A DNA stretch of 5,195 nt from Eubacterium sp. (GTDB taxonomy: Bacteria > Bacillota > Clostridia > Oscillospirales > Acutalibacteraceae), in contig JAIDEF010000116.1 in the NCBI GenBank assembly GCA_029054965.1, positions 1 through 5,195 of the forward strand, given 5' to 3'. The notes beneath the pieces were generated by a model. That model worked only from the letters and a program-made list of their open reading frames with translations. It made no database searches and had not been told where the DNA came from. Shown piece by piece: positions 1 to 5,195 of this stretch. Position numbers and translations under genes: made by a program. Each line of letters begins with the position of its first letter. Position 1 is the stretch's first letter.

Positions 1-1039
1 CATTTATATATCCATCATTGTTAACATCACAGGTCGGCAGAATAAGTCGTGTATCTGAATTCGGAGTAACATAGATTTTTGACGTTTCACCATTAAGTGT
101 TATATTCAAAGATGCAGGACTTTCTGTGAAAGAAATAGCAGTTCCATTACCAATTTCATGTCCGTTAACTAAAAGCTCATTAATCATAATATCACTGGCC
201 ACACCGCTTGGGTCAGCCATAGCATATGCAGAAACATTGTAGTCGAAGCTGTCTACAGTTACTTTGACATTATAGATACCTTTATCAGTAACACTCCACA
301 TATGTGCATCAAAATAATAGGTTTCGCCTGCATTAAATGTATATGTTACCTTAAAATTCAAGCCGTCCACATTTCCGTCACCTGTCATCAGCTTATTGAA
401 ATTACTGTCATATATAAAGCATTTTAAGCTTGTAATATAATAATCTATTGATTCAAATGTAACCGTACAGTCATGATTAGGCTTTATCGGATAATAAGCA
501 TGCATACCCGGTGTTACTATCCTTACCTTAAAATCTGAAAATTCAATTTCACTGCAGTTGAAATCAATGTTGTTCTTTATAGCATAGAAAAGTGCATATG
601 AGCCTGCTTCGGCATTAACAACAAACTCATCCTTACCAAAAGCGAACGAGCTGTCTGCAATTTTGGTTATATTGGGTGAAAGAGTCAGCGCTTTTAACGA
701 AGAGCAGGATGCAAAAACAGAGCTGCCTATTGTTTTAACAGAGTCAGGAATTTCAACACGGCTGACATTTTTAAAGCCTGCAAATGAATTTGAACCAATA
801 GAGGTAATACCATCCTCAATAATTATTTTTTTTGCAGTCTGTGAGTATGTACGCCACGGAGCAGAATATTCATCTGCATAATCATCCATAGCACCGCTGC
901 CAATAATATGTAGTGTTGATTCGGATTCATCATAATAATAGTCAATATCATTTGCAAAAACAATAGCCGTAACAGGTAAAGATGCAGCAATCAAAACTAA
1001 TGATAGAATAACAGGAAAATATTTTTTTATAATATTCAT
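1..1039 (-). CDS. Secreted BspA-type leucine-rich-repeat protein with an apparent type I dockerin (C-terminus cut by the window edge)
   Basis: I translated this frame by hand from ATG at 1039; it stays open for 346 codons to the left edge. Residues 1-29 form a signal peptide: Lys at 5-6, a hydrophobic core at about 8-26, and a likely cleavage near VFA-ND. Residues 42-66 carry the usual BspA N-terminal lead-in (LHIIGSGAMDDY, then APW). Residues 69-136 hold three LRR_5 units, closed by a GSYALFYAIKNNIDF segment typical of the end of such arrays. Residues 167-335 are a beta-rich stretch I cannot name; the part around FNAGETYYFDAH loosely resembles pre-peptidase C-terminal-like domains. Residues 338-346 (DVNNDGYIN) fit the first half of a dockerin calcium loop. 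The protein is probably exported and, if the dockerin is real, docked to a cohesin scaffold or the cell surface. The start is fixed by AGGTGAT three bases upstream. The ligand is unknown. Confidence 0.88.
   Translation of the reverse strand, partial: MNIIKKYFPVILSLVLIAASLPVTAIVFANDIDYYYDESESTLHIIGSGAMDDYADEYSAPWRTYSQTAKKIIIEDGITSIGSNSFAGFKNVSRVEIPDSVKTIGSSVFASCSSLKALTLSPNITKIADSSFAFGKDEFVVNAEAGSYALFYAIKNNIDFNCSEIEFSDFKVRIVTPGMHAYYPIKPNHDCTVTFESIDYYITSLKCFIYDSNFNKLMTGDGNVDGLNFKVTYTFNAGETYYFDAHMWSVTDKGIYNVKVTVDSFDYNVSAYAMADPSGVASDIMINELLVNGHEIGNGTAISFTESPASLNITLNGETSKIYVTPNSDTRLILPTCDVNNDGYIN
2..28 (-). other. Start of an apparent type I dockerin calcium-binding repeat
   Basis: Residues 338-346 read DVNNDGYIN. 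In type I dockerins the loop has acidic or Asn ligands at positions 1, 3, 5, 9 and 12. Here D338, N340, D342 and N346 supply the first four, with the invariant Gly after position 5. Position 12 and the following F-helix lie outside the window. The next codon begins with G, which would allow the Ala often found there. Dockerins bind cohesins and normally sit at the C-terminus, so roughly 50-60 residues more would be expected. A single free-standing EF-hand-like loop is the alternative. Confidence 0.7.
632..835 (-). repeat. Three BspA-type (LRR_5) leucine-rich repeat units
   Basis: Residues 69-90, 91-113 and 114-136 of the secreted protein are consecutive units of 22, 23 and 23 residues. Each follows a pattern of hydrophobic strand, short loop, ITxIGxxxF. 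The key segments are IEDGITSIGSNSF, IPDSVKTIGSSVF and LSPNITKIADSSF. The third unit is the most diverged, with Ala replacing the Gly after Ile. This pattern is characteristic of the Treponema/Bacteroides BspA-like repeat family, which is common in surface proteins of gut bacteria. Confidence 0.87.
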
Positions 1040-1042
1040 AAA

Positions 1043-1049
1043 ATCACCT
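1043..1049 (-). promoter_or_regulatory. Ribosome-binding site of the secreted LRR protein, overlapping the upstream stop codon
   Basis: On the minus strand AGGTGAT lies three bases before ATG 1039. It matches the 3' part of the extended Shine-Dalgarno sequence (AGGAGGTGAT), so the aligned spacing is normal despite the short gap. The first two bases, AG, are the last two of the TAG stop of the WYL regulator (1050-1048). Ribosomes finishing the regulator therefore stop directly on this site, which suggests translational coupling. Confidence 0.8.
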
Positions 1050-2040
1050 ATTTGTACACATTTAAAATTGCTTTTGCACGCTTTTTAACCATATTTGCAA
1101 GCTCTTTTGGCTCAAGCACCTTTACATCATCACCATATTGCATAAGCCACGAAACAAATCCATCACTTATTGTAGCATCAACAGTAGTTTCAAAATGGGT
1201 CACGTCATTAGCAGTAAGACGTATTGAAGGACCAAAGCGGTCAATCATTTCTTCCTGCAGGTGTAGTGCACAGCGCAGCTTAACACTGCATTTATCACCT
1301 GCGAACATATTAAACATACGTGAACTGTAATCCTGAGCATCAAAAGTTTCTTTATAGCTGCTTACTTCACTTACAGGTCTTGCAGACTCATTGAGAATAT
1401 TCAGCTTCTTCATTCTGTCAATTCTCAAATTCATTAAATTGTTATATTTTTCATTATTACATACAAGATAATAATGATCATCCTTCCATATTAACGCATA
1501 CGGAGAAACTCTGAATGTTTTTTCAGTATATTTCCTTTTATTTTCAACATCAACTGATCGTCTTTTATATACAAATTTAACCTTTTTCTTATCACTGATA
1601 GCCTCATGCAGACGGTCAATTGTAATATAGATTTCCTCATTATCACATTTTGCACTATTCGCTTCAACATACACACGGCTAAAAAGTGAATCAGCCTGTC
1701 CGTTTGAAACAAGACACTTTAATTTTTCAACAAGTGACTTCGTCTTTTTCGGTGTAATGAAACCGGCACTTGTAACTGCATCAATAAGCAGAACGACCTC
1801 AGGGATTTCAAAACGTCTGTTAGCAAGAAAATAACCGCGCTTGGGCGTAAACACCTTAATTATGTCACAGCCAAGCTCATTAAGTGCATCAACCTGTGTA
1901 TAAACAGACTTTCGTTCACATTCAATGCCGTATTCCGCCAGACCATCGATAATATCATTTGTTGTTAAAGGGTTTTCTTCGTCACTGCGCTCTTCAAGCA
2001 TTCTGTAAATTAAAAATGCTTTAAGCTTATTTTTCTGCAT
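1048..2040 (-). CDS. WYL-domain transcriptional regulator (DeoR/HTH_11-type winged helix)
   Basis: A 330-residue cytoplasmic DNA-binding regulator of the WYL family. Residues 1-75 are the winged helix-turn-helix: KLKAFLIYRMLEE, then LTTNDIIDGL and a recognition helix around ERKSVYTQVDALNELG, with the wing at KRGYFL. Residues 136-212 are the WYL domain, with PYALIWKDDHYYLV in place of the signature Trp-Tyr-Leu and the conserved MNLRIDRM strand. Residues 250-330 are the C-terminal WCX part, including SWLMQYGDDVKVLEP. WYL domains are thought to sense ligands such as nucleic acids or nucleotides; the effector here is unknown. I chose ATG 2040 because GGTGAT precedes it by three bases, a promoter ends just upstream, and family members usually begin with this K-rich helix. 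A TTG at 2085 would extend the frame by 15 residues but is part of the -35 box. Its target may be itself, the secreted protein gene downstream, or genes elsewhere. Confidence 0.92.
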   Translation of the reverse strand: MQKNKLKAFLIYRMLEERSDEENPLTTNDIIDGLAEYGIECERKSVYTQVDALNELGCDIIKVFTPKRGYFLANRRFEIPEVVLLIDAVTSAGFITPKKTKSLVEKLKCLVSNGQADSLFSRVYVEANSAKCDNEEIYITIDRLHEAISDKKKVKFVYKRRSVDVENKRKYTEKTFRVSPYALIWKDDHYYLVCNNEKYNNLMNLRIDRMKKLNILNESARPVSEVSSYKETFDAQDYSSRMFNMFAGDKCSVKLRCALHLQEEMIDRFGPSIRLTANDVTHFETTVDATISDGFVSWLMQYGDDVKVLEPKELANMVKKRAKAILNVYK

Positions 2041-2043
2041 AAC

Positions 2044-2049
2044 ATCACC
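2044..2049 (-). promoter_or_regulatory. Ribosome-binding site that sets the WYL regulator start
   Basis: GGTGAT stands three bases before ATG 2040, the same arrangement as at the secreted protein gene downstream. It pairs with the 5' end of the anti-Shine-Dalgarno region (extended form AGGAGGTGAT). Neither the upstream ATG at 2058 nor the TTG at 2085 has a comparable site, so 2040 is preferred. Confidence 0.7.
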
Positions 2050-2056
2050 ATTTGAC

Positions 2057-2085
2057 ATTATACTACATTTTATCAAGCTTTTCAA
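2057..2085 (-). promoter_or_regulatory. Sigma-A-type promoter for the WYL regulator
   Basis: On the minus strand TTGAAA (2085-2080, five of six to TTGACA) is followed by a 17-base spacer and an exact TATAAT (2062-2057). This is the ideal spacing for the housekeeping sigma factor. The site covers the last codons and the stop of the penicillin-binding-protein gene. Transcription would begin near 2050-2051, leaving a leader of only about ten bases that holds little beyond the ribosome-binding site. The promoter would drive the regulator and probably the secreted protein gene behind it. Confidence 0.75.
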
Positions 2086-3526
2086 CTATTGTTCTAAAAA
2101 CAGGACAGCAGTCACCTGCTCCGCTTTCACCATCCTCACGCAGAACTACTATTGTGAATTTGGGATTTTCAGCAGGATAAAACCCGGCAAACCATGTGTT
2201 GAGTATTTCTCGCTTGCCATCATAAATTCCCGACTGAGCAGTTGCCGTTTTGACTGATGTTTTATTATCATAATTTGCCATAGAGCCCGTTCCGTCAGTT
2301 ACAACATAATGCATATATTCACGAAGCGTTTTGGCAGTACTTTCACTGATAATTTCATTTTCTTCTGTGTCAAGCAATTCAAGTGTAGGGTAATGATAAT
2401 TTCCACCGTTTGCAATACATGAAACTACTGACGCAAAATGAATAGGGCTGTCTGTAAGCTGCCCTTGTCCAAAGCCAAGCAAAGCAAGCTGTCCTTTTGA
2501 ATTCAAAGATGCCAGTGACGGAAAATGACCACCGTTTATATTCCAGTTGGAATATAGTCTGAAGGATTCACCAAAACCGAATTTTTTTGCTGTTGAATAC
2601 AATTTGCTATCCCCAAGTTTTAACGCAAGATTTACAAAATAACAGTTACAGGAGTTCGCCAGTGCATTTTTCATATTCTGCAATCCGTGAGAGTGGTTTT
2701 TCTGACAACTGAACTTTGTATCACCGACTTTTATTGAACTCTTACAGTTATACAGCATATTAACATTATTCTCGATTGCACAAGCAGCTACTATTATTTT
2801 AAATATTGAGCCTACCGCATAGTTTGAAAAAGCTCGGTTATTAAAATCTCCTCCCATACTTACAGATGCAAGAAGCTGTGAGGTTTCACTGTCCATTACC
2901 ACAACAGCACCTTTTTCTATACTTTTTGAAGCATCCTCACATATTTTCTGTATTTCACTGTCAATAGAAACAATTACACCATCTCTTGAGTCATAATTAT
3001 TATCTATAACCTCAGTATTGTATCCTGTCAGTATTCTTCCAAAAGCATCAACAGAAAAATTTACGGACAGAGAACCTATTTCTTCATTATTATAGTATTC
3101 AAGCCCTCCGCACTGATAATCAATGATATGTCTGCAAAGCTGTTTATCAGTATCGGTTTCAATTTTTTCAAGAATCTGAATATACTCAGTATTTTCTTTT
3201 TTATCCACCTGTCTGATTATAGGATAACCTTTTGAAAGCTCCTCAGTTATTTCTTTAATTTCATCATCATTAAAAAGCTTATCAAGCTCTGACATACATT
3301 TTTCATTTGGTCTGATAACAGCCATAAAAGATGTAGAATTGTTATTTAGTTTTTTACCGCGTCTGTCATAAATATATGGCTTAAGCTTGCCTATTTCAAG
3401 TGTATAGCTATTATAAGTATCACTGACCTGATATGTTTTAGACATTGCAACATAACCGCATCGACCTGCAATGGCAGTAAATATAAAAATCATTGCTATC
3501 ATAAGCGACAAGCTTCTTTTATGCAT
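2063..3526 (-). CDS. Class B penicillin-binding protein (D,D-transpeptidase), short form with a KTA motif
   Basis: A 487-residue membrane-anchored peptidoglycan transpeptidase that crosslinks stem peptides on the outer face of the membrane. Residues 2-4 are basic and about 5-21 form an uncleaved signal anchor. Residues 48-60 (KLKPYIYDRRGKKL) match the conserved start of the N-terminal domain of FtsI/PBP2-like proteins. The catalytic domain begins near 205. The nucleophile motif is S240-I-F-K243, the second motif is S292-C-N294, and GFGQGQLTDSPIHFASV (352-368) is typical of the family. The third motif, normally KTG, is K426-T427-A428 followed by TAQSG. The protein is shorter than many class B enzymes (550-700 residues), has no glycosyltransferase domain and no PASTA repeats. 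It lies 39 bases after the U32 gene with a terminator-like hairpin between them. Bacillus subtilis has pbpI in the same general neighbourhood, but orthology is not shown. Thirteen cysteines are unusual for an exported protein and fit an anaerobe. Confidence 0.92.
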   Translation of the reverse strand: MHKRSLSLMIAMIFIFTAIAGRCGYVAMSKTYQVSDTYNSYTLEIGKLKPYIYDRRGKKLNNNSTSFMAVIRPNEKCMSELDKLFNDDEIKEITEELSKGYPIIRQVDKKENTEYIQILEKIETDTDKQLCRHIIDYQCGGLEYYNNEEIGSLSVNFSVDAFGRILTGYNTEVIDNNYDSRDGVIVSIDSEIQKICEDASKSIEKGAVVVMDSETSQLLASVSMGGDFNNRAFSNYAVGSIFKIIVAACAIENNVNMLYNCKSSIKVGDTKFSCQKNHSHGLQNMKNALANSCNCYFVNLALKLGDSKLYSTAKKFGFGESFRLYSNWNINGGHFPSLASLNSKGQLALLGFGQGQLTDSPIHFASVVSCIANGGNYHYPTLELLDTEENEIISESTAKTLREYMHYVVTDGTGSMANYDNKTSVKTATAQSGIYDGKREILNTWFAGFYPAENPKFTIVVLREDGESGAGDCCPVFRTIVEKLDKM

Positions 3527-3559
3527 AAAAATACCCCCGGTTTAGTTTTAACCGAGGGT
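3527..3559 (-). terminator. Intrinsic terminator or attenuator hairpin abutting the pbp start codon
   Basis: In minus-strand RNA, ACCCUCGGUU pairs with AACCGGGGGU (ten pairs, including one U-G wobble) around a seven-base loop. After the 3' arm come A and then UUUUU, and the next base is the A of the pbp ATG. The wobble becomes a C-A mismatch in plus-strand RNA, and no U-run follows on that side, so the element is directional. It begins six bases after the U32 stop. The G-run in the 3' arm is also the only Shine-Dalgarno-like sequence for pbp, so folding would hide it. The element probably ends most mltG-U32 transcripts and lets some through. Confidence 0.8.
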
Positions 3560-3565
3560 TTGATA

Positions 3566-4792
3566 TTATTCACTTCTTTGTCTGCGGAATATAGCATCAG
3601 AGGAAATAGGAATATCACACTTAAAGGAATAAGTATTTGTTGCCTTATTTGCAACGTCACTAAATTCGCCTGCTGTTTCGTTATAAAGCTCTTTGACAGT
3701 AATTTTATAAGGCTTCTTATCAGGCTCAACAACCTCTAATTCATCGCCTTCAAAAAATCTGTTTCGCTGGTCAACAATCAATCTGCCGTCTTTATAATCG
3801 TTGTAAAGTGCACAGACATCCCAATGACGTATATAACCGCCTGTATTGAGTACCTGTCCGTTAACAATAGGCCCGAAATTGAAGCCTGTTGTGTATTCCC
3901 TATGACTCATTTTTTCCATCTCATCAAGAATCCATTGTGATACTTTAAAATCATCTGAAGGATTTTTCAAATATTCATCAATAGCATTTCTATAAGCATA
4001 AGTTACAATAGCAGTATAGTATTCACTCTTCGCCCTGCCTTCAATCTTGAACGAATCGACACCGGCATTTACAAGCTCAGGAATATGCTCAATCATACAC
4101 AGGTCACGTGAATTGAAAACATATGTACCGCTGTCATCCTGATTAACAGGAAAATACTGACCCGGTCTTGTTTCTTCAACAAGGTGATATTTCCATCTGC
4201 AGGGCTGTGCACAGTCGCCACGGTTTGCATCCCTGCCAACCATATAATCTGACAGAATACATCTGCCTGAAAAGCTCATACACATTGCACCGTGAACAAA
4301 CACCTCAATCTGCAAATCCTCAGGTGTTTTATCCCTGATGGTTTTAATATCATCAAGTGACAGCTCACGAGCAGTAACAATACGCTTTGCACCCATTTCA
4401 TAAAGAGTATTTGCTGTCTGATAATTAACTATACCAACCTGAGTTGACATATGAATTTCAACCTCAGGTGCATATTTTTTTGCCAAAGCCATTACACCGA
4501 TGTCTGCAATTATAAAAGCATCAATGCCAATTTGTGCAGCATATTTCAGAAAATCAGGCAATGCCTCAATTTCATTATTTCTCGGAAGAGTATTGCAGGT
4601 TAAATAAACCTTTTTTCCGTACGAGTGAACAAGCTCAACTGCTTTTTTCAATTCATCTGCATTAAAGTTTGACGGATTAGTACGCATACCGAACTGTTCA
4701 CCGCCAAGGTAAACAGCATCAGCACCGAATTTTAATGCAAGCTTTAATCTTTCAAAATCACCTGCCGGTGATAACAATTCAATATTTCTCAT
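3566..4792 (-). CDS. trhP: U32-family protein of the TrhP/YrrO type (tRNA uridine hydroxylation)
   Basis: A 408-residue cytoplasmic protein of the U32 'peptidase' family. Residues 1-30 (IELLSPAGDFERLKLAL, then GADAVYLGG) are the family's standard N-terminus, the first strand and helix of a TIM-like barrel. Residues 163-181 match the U32 signature, with four cysteines at 171, 178, 194 and 198; in relatives such cysteines hold an iron-sulfur cluster. Size and the C-terminal beta-rich extension fit B. subtilis YrrO (TrhP2) and E. coli YegQ (TrhP), which are needed for 5-hydroxyuridine at the tRNA wobble position. Older 'collagenase' labels rest on distant relatives. I chose ATG 4792, two bases after the mltG stop; a TTG at 4798 overlapping that stop by four bases is possible. 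No clear Shine-Dalgarno site is visible, so translation is probably coupled to mltG. The role in tRNA modification comes from the family, not from this sequence. Confidence 0.9.
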   Translation of the reverse strand: MRNIELLSPAGDFERLKLALKFGADAVYLGGEQFGMRTNPSNFNADELKKAVELVHSYGKKVYLTCNTLPRNNEIEALPDFLKYAAQIGIDAFIIADIGVMALAKKYAPEVEIHMSTQVGIVNYQTANTLYEMGAKRIVTARELSLDDIKTIRDKTPEDLQIEVFVHGAMCMSFSGRCILSDYMVGRDANRGDCAQPCRWKYHLVEETRPGQYFPVNQDDSGTYVFNSRDLCMIEHIPELVNAGVDSFKIEGRAKSEYYTAIVTYAYRNAIDEYLKNPSDDFKVSQWILDEMEKMSHREYTTGFNFGPIVNGQVLNTGGYIRHWDVCALYNDYKDGRLIVDQRNRFFEGDELEVVEPDKKPYKITVKELYNETAGEFSDVANKATNTYSFKCDIPISSDAIFRRQRSE

Positions 4793-4794
4793 AA

Positions 4795-5195
4795 TCAATA
4801 GTTTAAATAAGGTGCATAAGTGTTTTTCTTCTGTTCAAATTCCTGATTTGTTTCTGCAGTATACATATTACCCTTGTTATCGTGGAAGAAGAAGTAATTA
4901 TCAGAATCTGCAGGATAAAGAGCCGCATTAATTGCATCAATACCCGGATTACAAATAGGTCCGGCTGGCAATCCGACTACATTAGAAGAATTTTCTGTAC
5001 TGTAATAATTCAAATAATAATCAGCAGTGTGTGCTGATGTTGATGACAATGCAGGAGCAACCTTGTTTTTAATATAGTCACTTGTTGAGTCACAGCCGAT
5101 TGACGGGAAATTAACCTTATCTGCCAAACGGTTATGAAGAATAGCAGATATTTCCTTCATCTGATCAACATCACCTGCTTCATACTGAATAATAG
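4795..5195 (-). CDS. mltG: Endolytic murein transglycosylase MltG (YceG family), C-terminal part
   Basis: The last 132 codons of a gene that enters from the right edge; full-length members have about 350-400 residues. MltG is a membrane-anchored enzyme that cuts nascent glycan strands and so sets their length. The visible part begins IIQYEAG, corresponding to the family's ASIVEKE segment, and the Glu at 5181-5179 is in the place of the catalytic glutamate. It continues with ISAILHNRL (family VxxVFYNRL), then CDSTSDY where most relatives have SDPTVxY, and GLPAGPICNPGIDAINAAL, which is nearly invariant in MltG. The segment NYFFFHDNKGNMYTAETNQEFEQ is the family's closing strand pair. The Met at 5160 is internal, lying after the catalytic motif, and is not the start. 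The TGA stop (4797-4795) is two bases before the U32 gene, which implies one transcript. Confidence 0.93.
   Translation of the reverse strand, partial: IIQYEAGDVDQMKEISAILHNRLADKVNFPSIGCDSTSDYIKNKVAPALSSTSAHTADYYLNYYSTENSSNVVGLPAGPICNPGIDAINAALYPADSDNYFFFHDNKGNMYTAETNQEFEQKKNTYAPYLNY

Noticed and set aside
663..881. Open frame of 72 codons on the plus strand
   Set aside because: It lies entirely opposite the leucine-rich-repeat region of the secreted protein, has no ribosome-binding site and no recognisable motif.
1052..1330. Open frame of 92 codons on the plus strand
   Set aside because: It is antisense to the WCX end of the WYL regulator; its Ser-rich composition is what reverse reading of that gene produces.
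1491..1712. Open frame of 73 codons on the minus strand
   Set aside because: It is out of frame inside the WYL domain, which is itself clearly coding.
2041..2085. TTG at 2085 or ATG at 2058 as the start of the WYL regulator
   Set aside because: The TTG is the first half of the -35 box and the ATG at 2058 overlaps the end of the -10 box. A promoter there could not make mRNA containing them, and neither has a ribosome-binding site.
2071..2088. AAGCTT-centred imperfect palindrome in the promoter as an operator for the WYL regulator
   Set aside because: Only the central six bases and the outermost pairs match; this is expected by chance in AT-rich DNA, and AAGCTT also occurs inside pbp.
3534..3558. 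The hairpin as a terminator for plus-strand transcription
   Set aside because: The stem has a C-A mismatch in plus-strand RNA, no U-run follows, and there is no plus-strand gene to end.
3571..3620. A separate promoter for pbp in the end of the U32 gene (TATATT, TAATAT)
   Set aside because: The -10-like strings have no TTGACA-like sequence at 16-18 bases upstream.
3499..3739. Open frames of 72-77 codons on both strands around the U32/pbp junction
   Set aside because: Both cover the 3' end of the U32 gene, cross the hairpin, and lack family features or initiation signals.
5158..5160. ATG at 5160 as the start of a small separate protein
   Set aside because: The frame continues upstream to the edge with IIQYEAGDVDQ, the catalytic segment of MltG, so the Met is internal.

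Overview
The window is AT-rich, and every gene that can be supported lies on the minus strand, read from the right edge to the left. The organism is most likely a strictly anaerobic, low-GC Gram-positive of the Clostridia, probably the Ruminococcus/Oscillospiraceae group. Four things point that way: ribosome-binding sites built around AGGTGAT, a secreted BspA-type leucine-rich-repeat protein, the beginning of what looks like a type I dockerin calcium loop, and an mltG / U32 / penicillin-binding-protein cluster resembling the Bacillus subtilis mltG-trhP-pbpI region. The species cannot be fixed from the sequence alone.

Layout in transcription order: (1) 5195-4795, the C-terminal third of the lytic transglycosylase MltG, cut by the right edge. 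(2) 4792-3566, a U32-family protein of the TrhP/YrrO type (tRNA uridine hydroxylation), starting two bases after the mltG stop. (3) 3559-3527, a G/C-rich hairpin with a U-tract that ends exactly at the next start codon; it looks like an intrinsic terminator or attenuator. (4) 3526-2063, a short class B penicillin-binding protein with an unusual KTA in place of KTG. (5) 2085-2057, a near-consensus sigma-A promoter in the tail of the penicillin-binding-protein gene. (6) 2040-1048, a WYL-domain transcriptional regulator. (7) 1039 to beyond the left edge, a secreted leucine-rich-repeat protein whose visible part ends inside an apparent dockerin repeat.

How the genes may work together: MltG cuts nascent glycan strands at the membrane and the penicillin-binding protein crosslinks them, so the right half is a cell-wall module with a tRNA-modification gene inside it. 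The hairpin and the promoter appear to divide the string into at least two transcription segments: mltG-U32 with partial read-through into pbp, and WYL regulator plus secreted protein. The last two genes are eight bases apart, and the regulator's stop codon lies in the ribosome-binding site of the secreted protein gene, so they are probably co-translated. No gene-free stretch exceeds about 40 bases. I saw no tRNA, rRNA, CRISPR array, insertion sequence or phage gene. The gene families are ordinary; the unusual parts are the control sites between genes, the altered penicillin-binding-protein motif and the repeat-plus-dockerin architecture.
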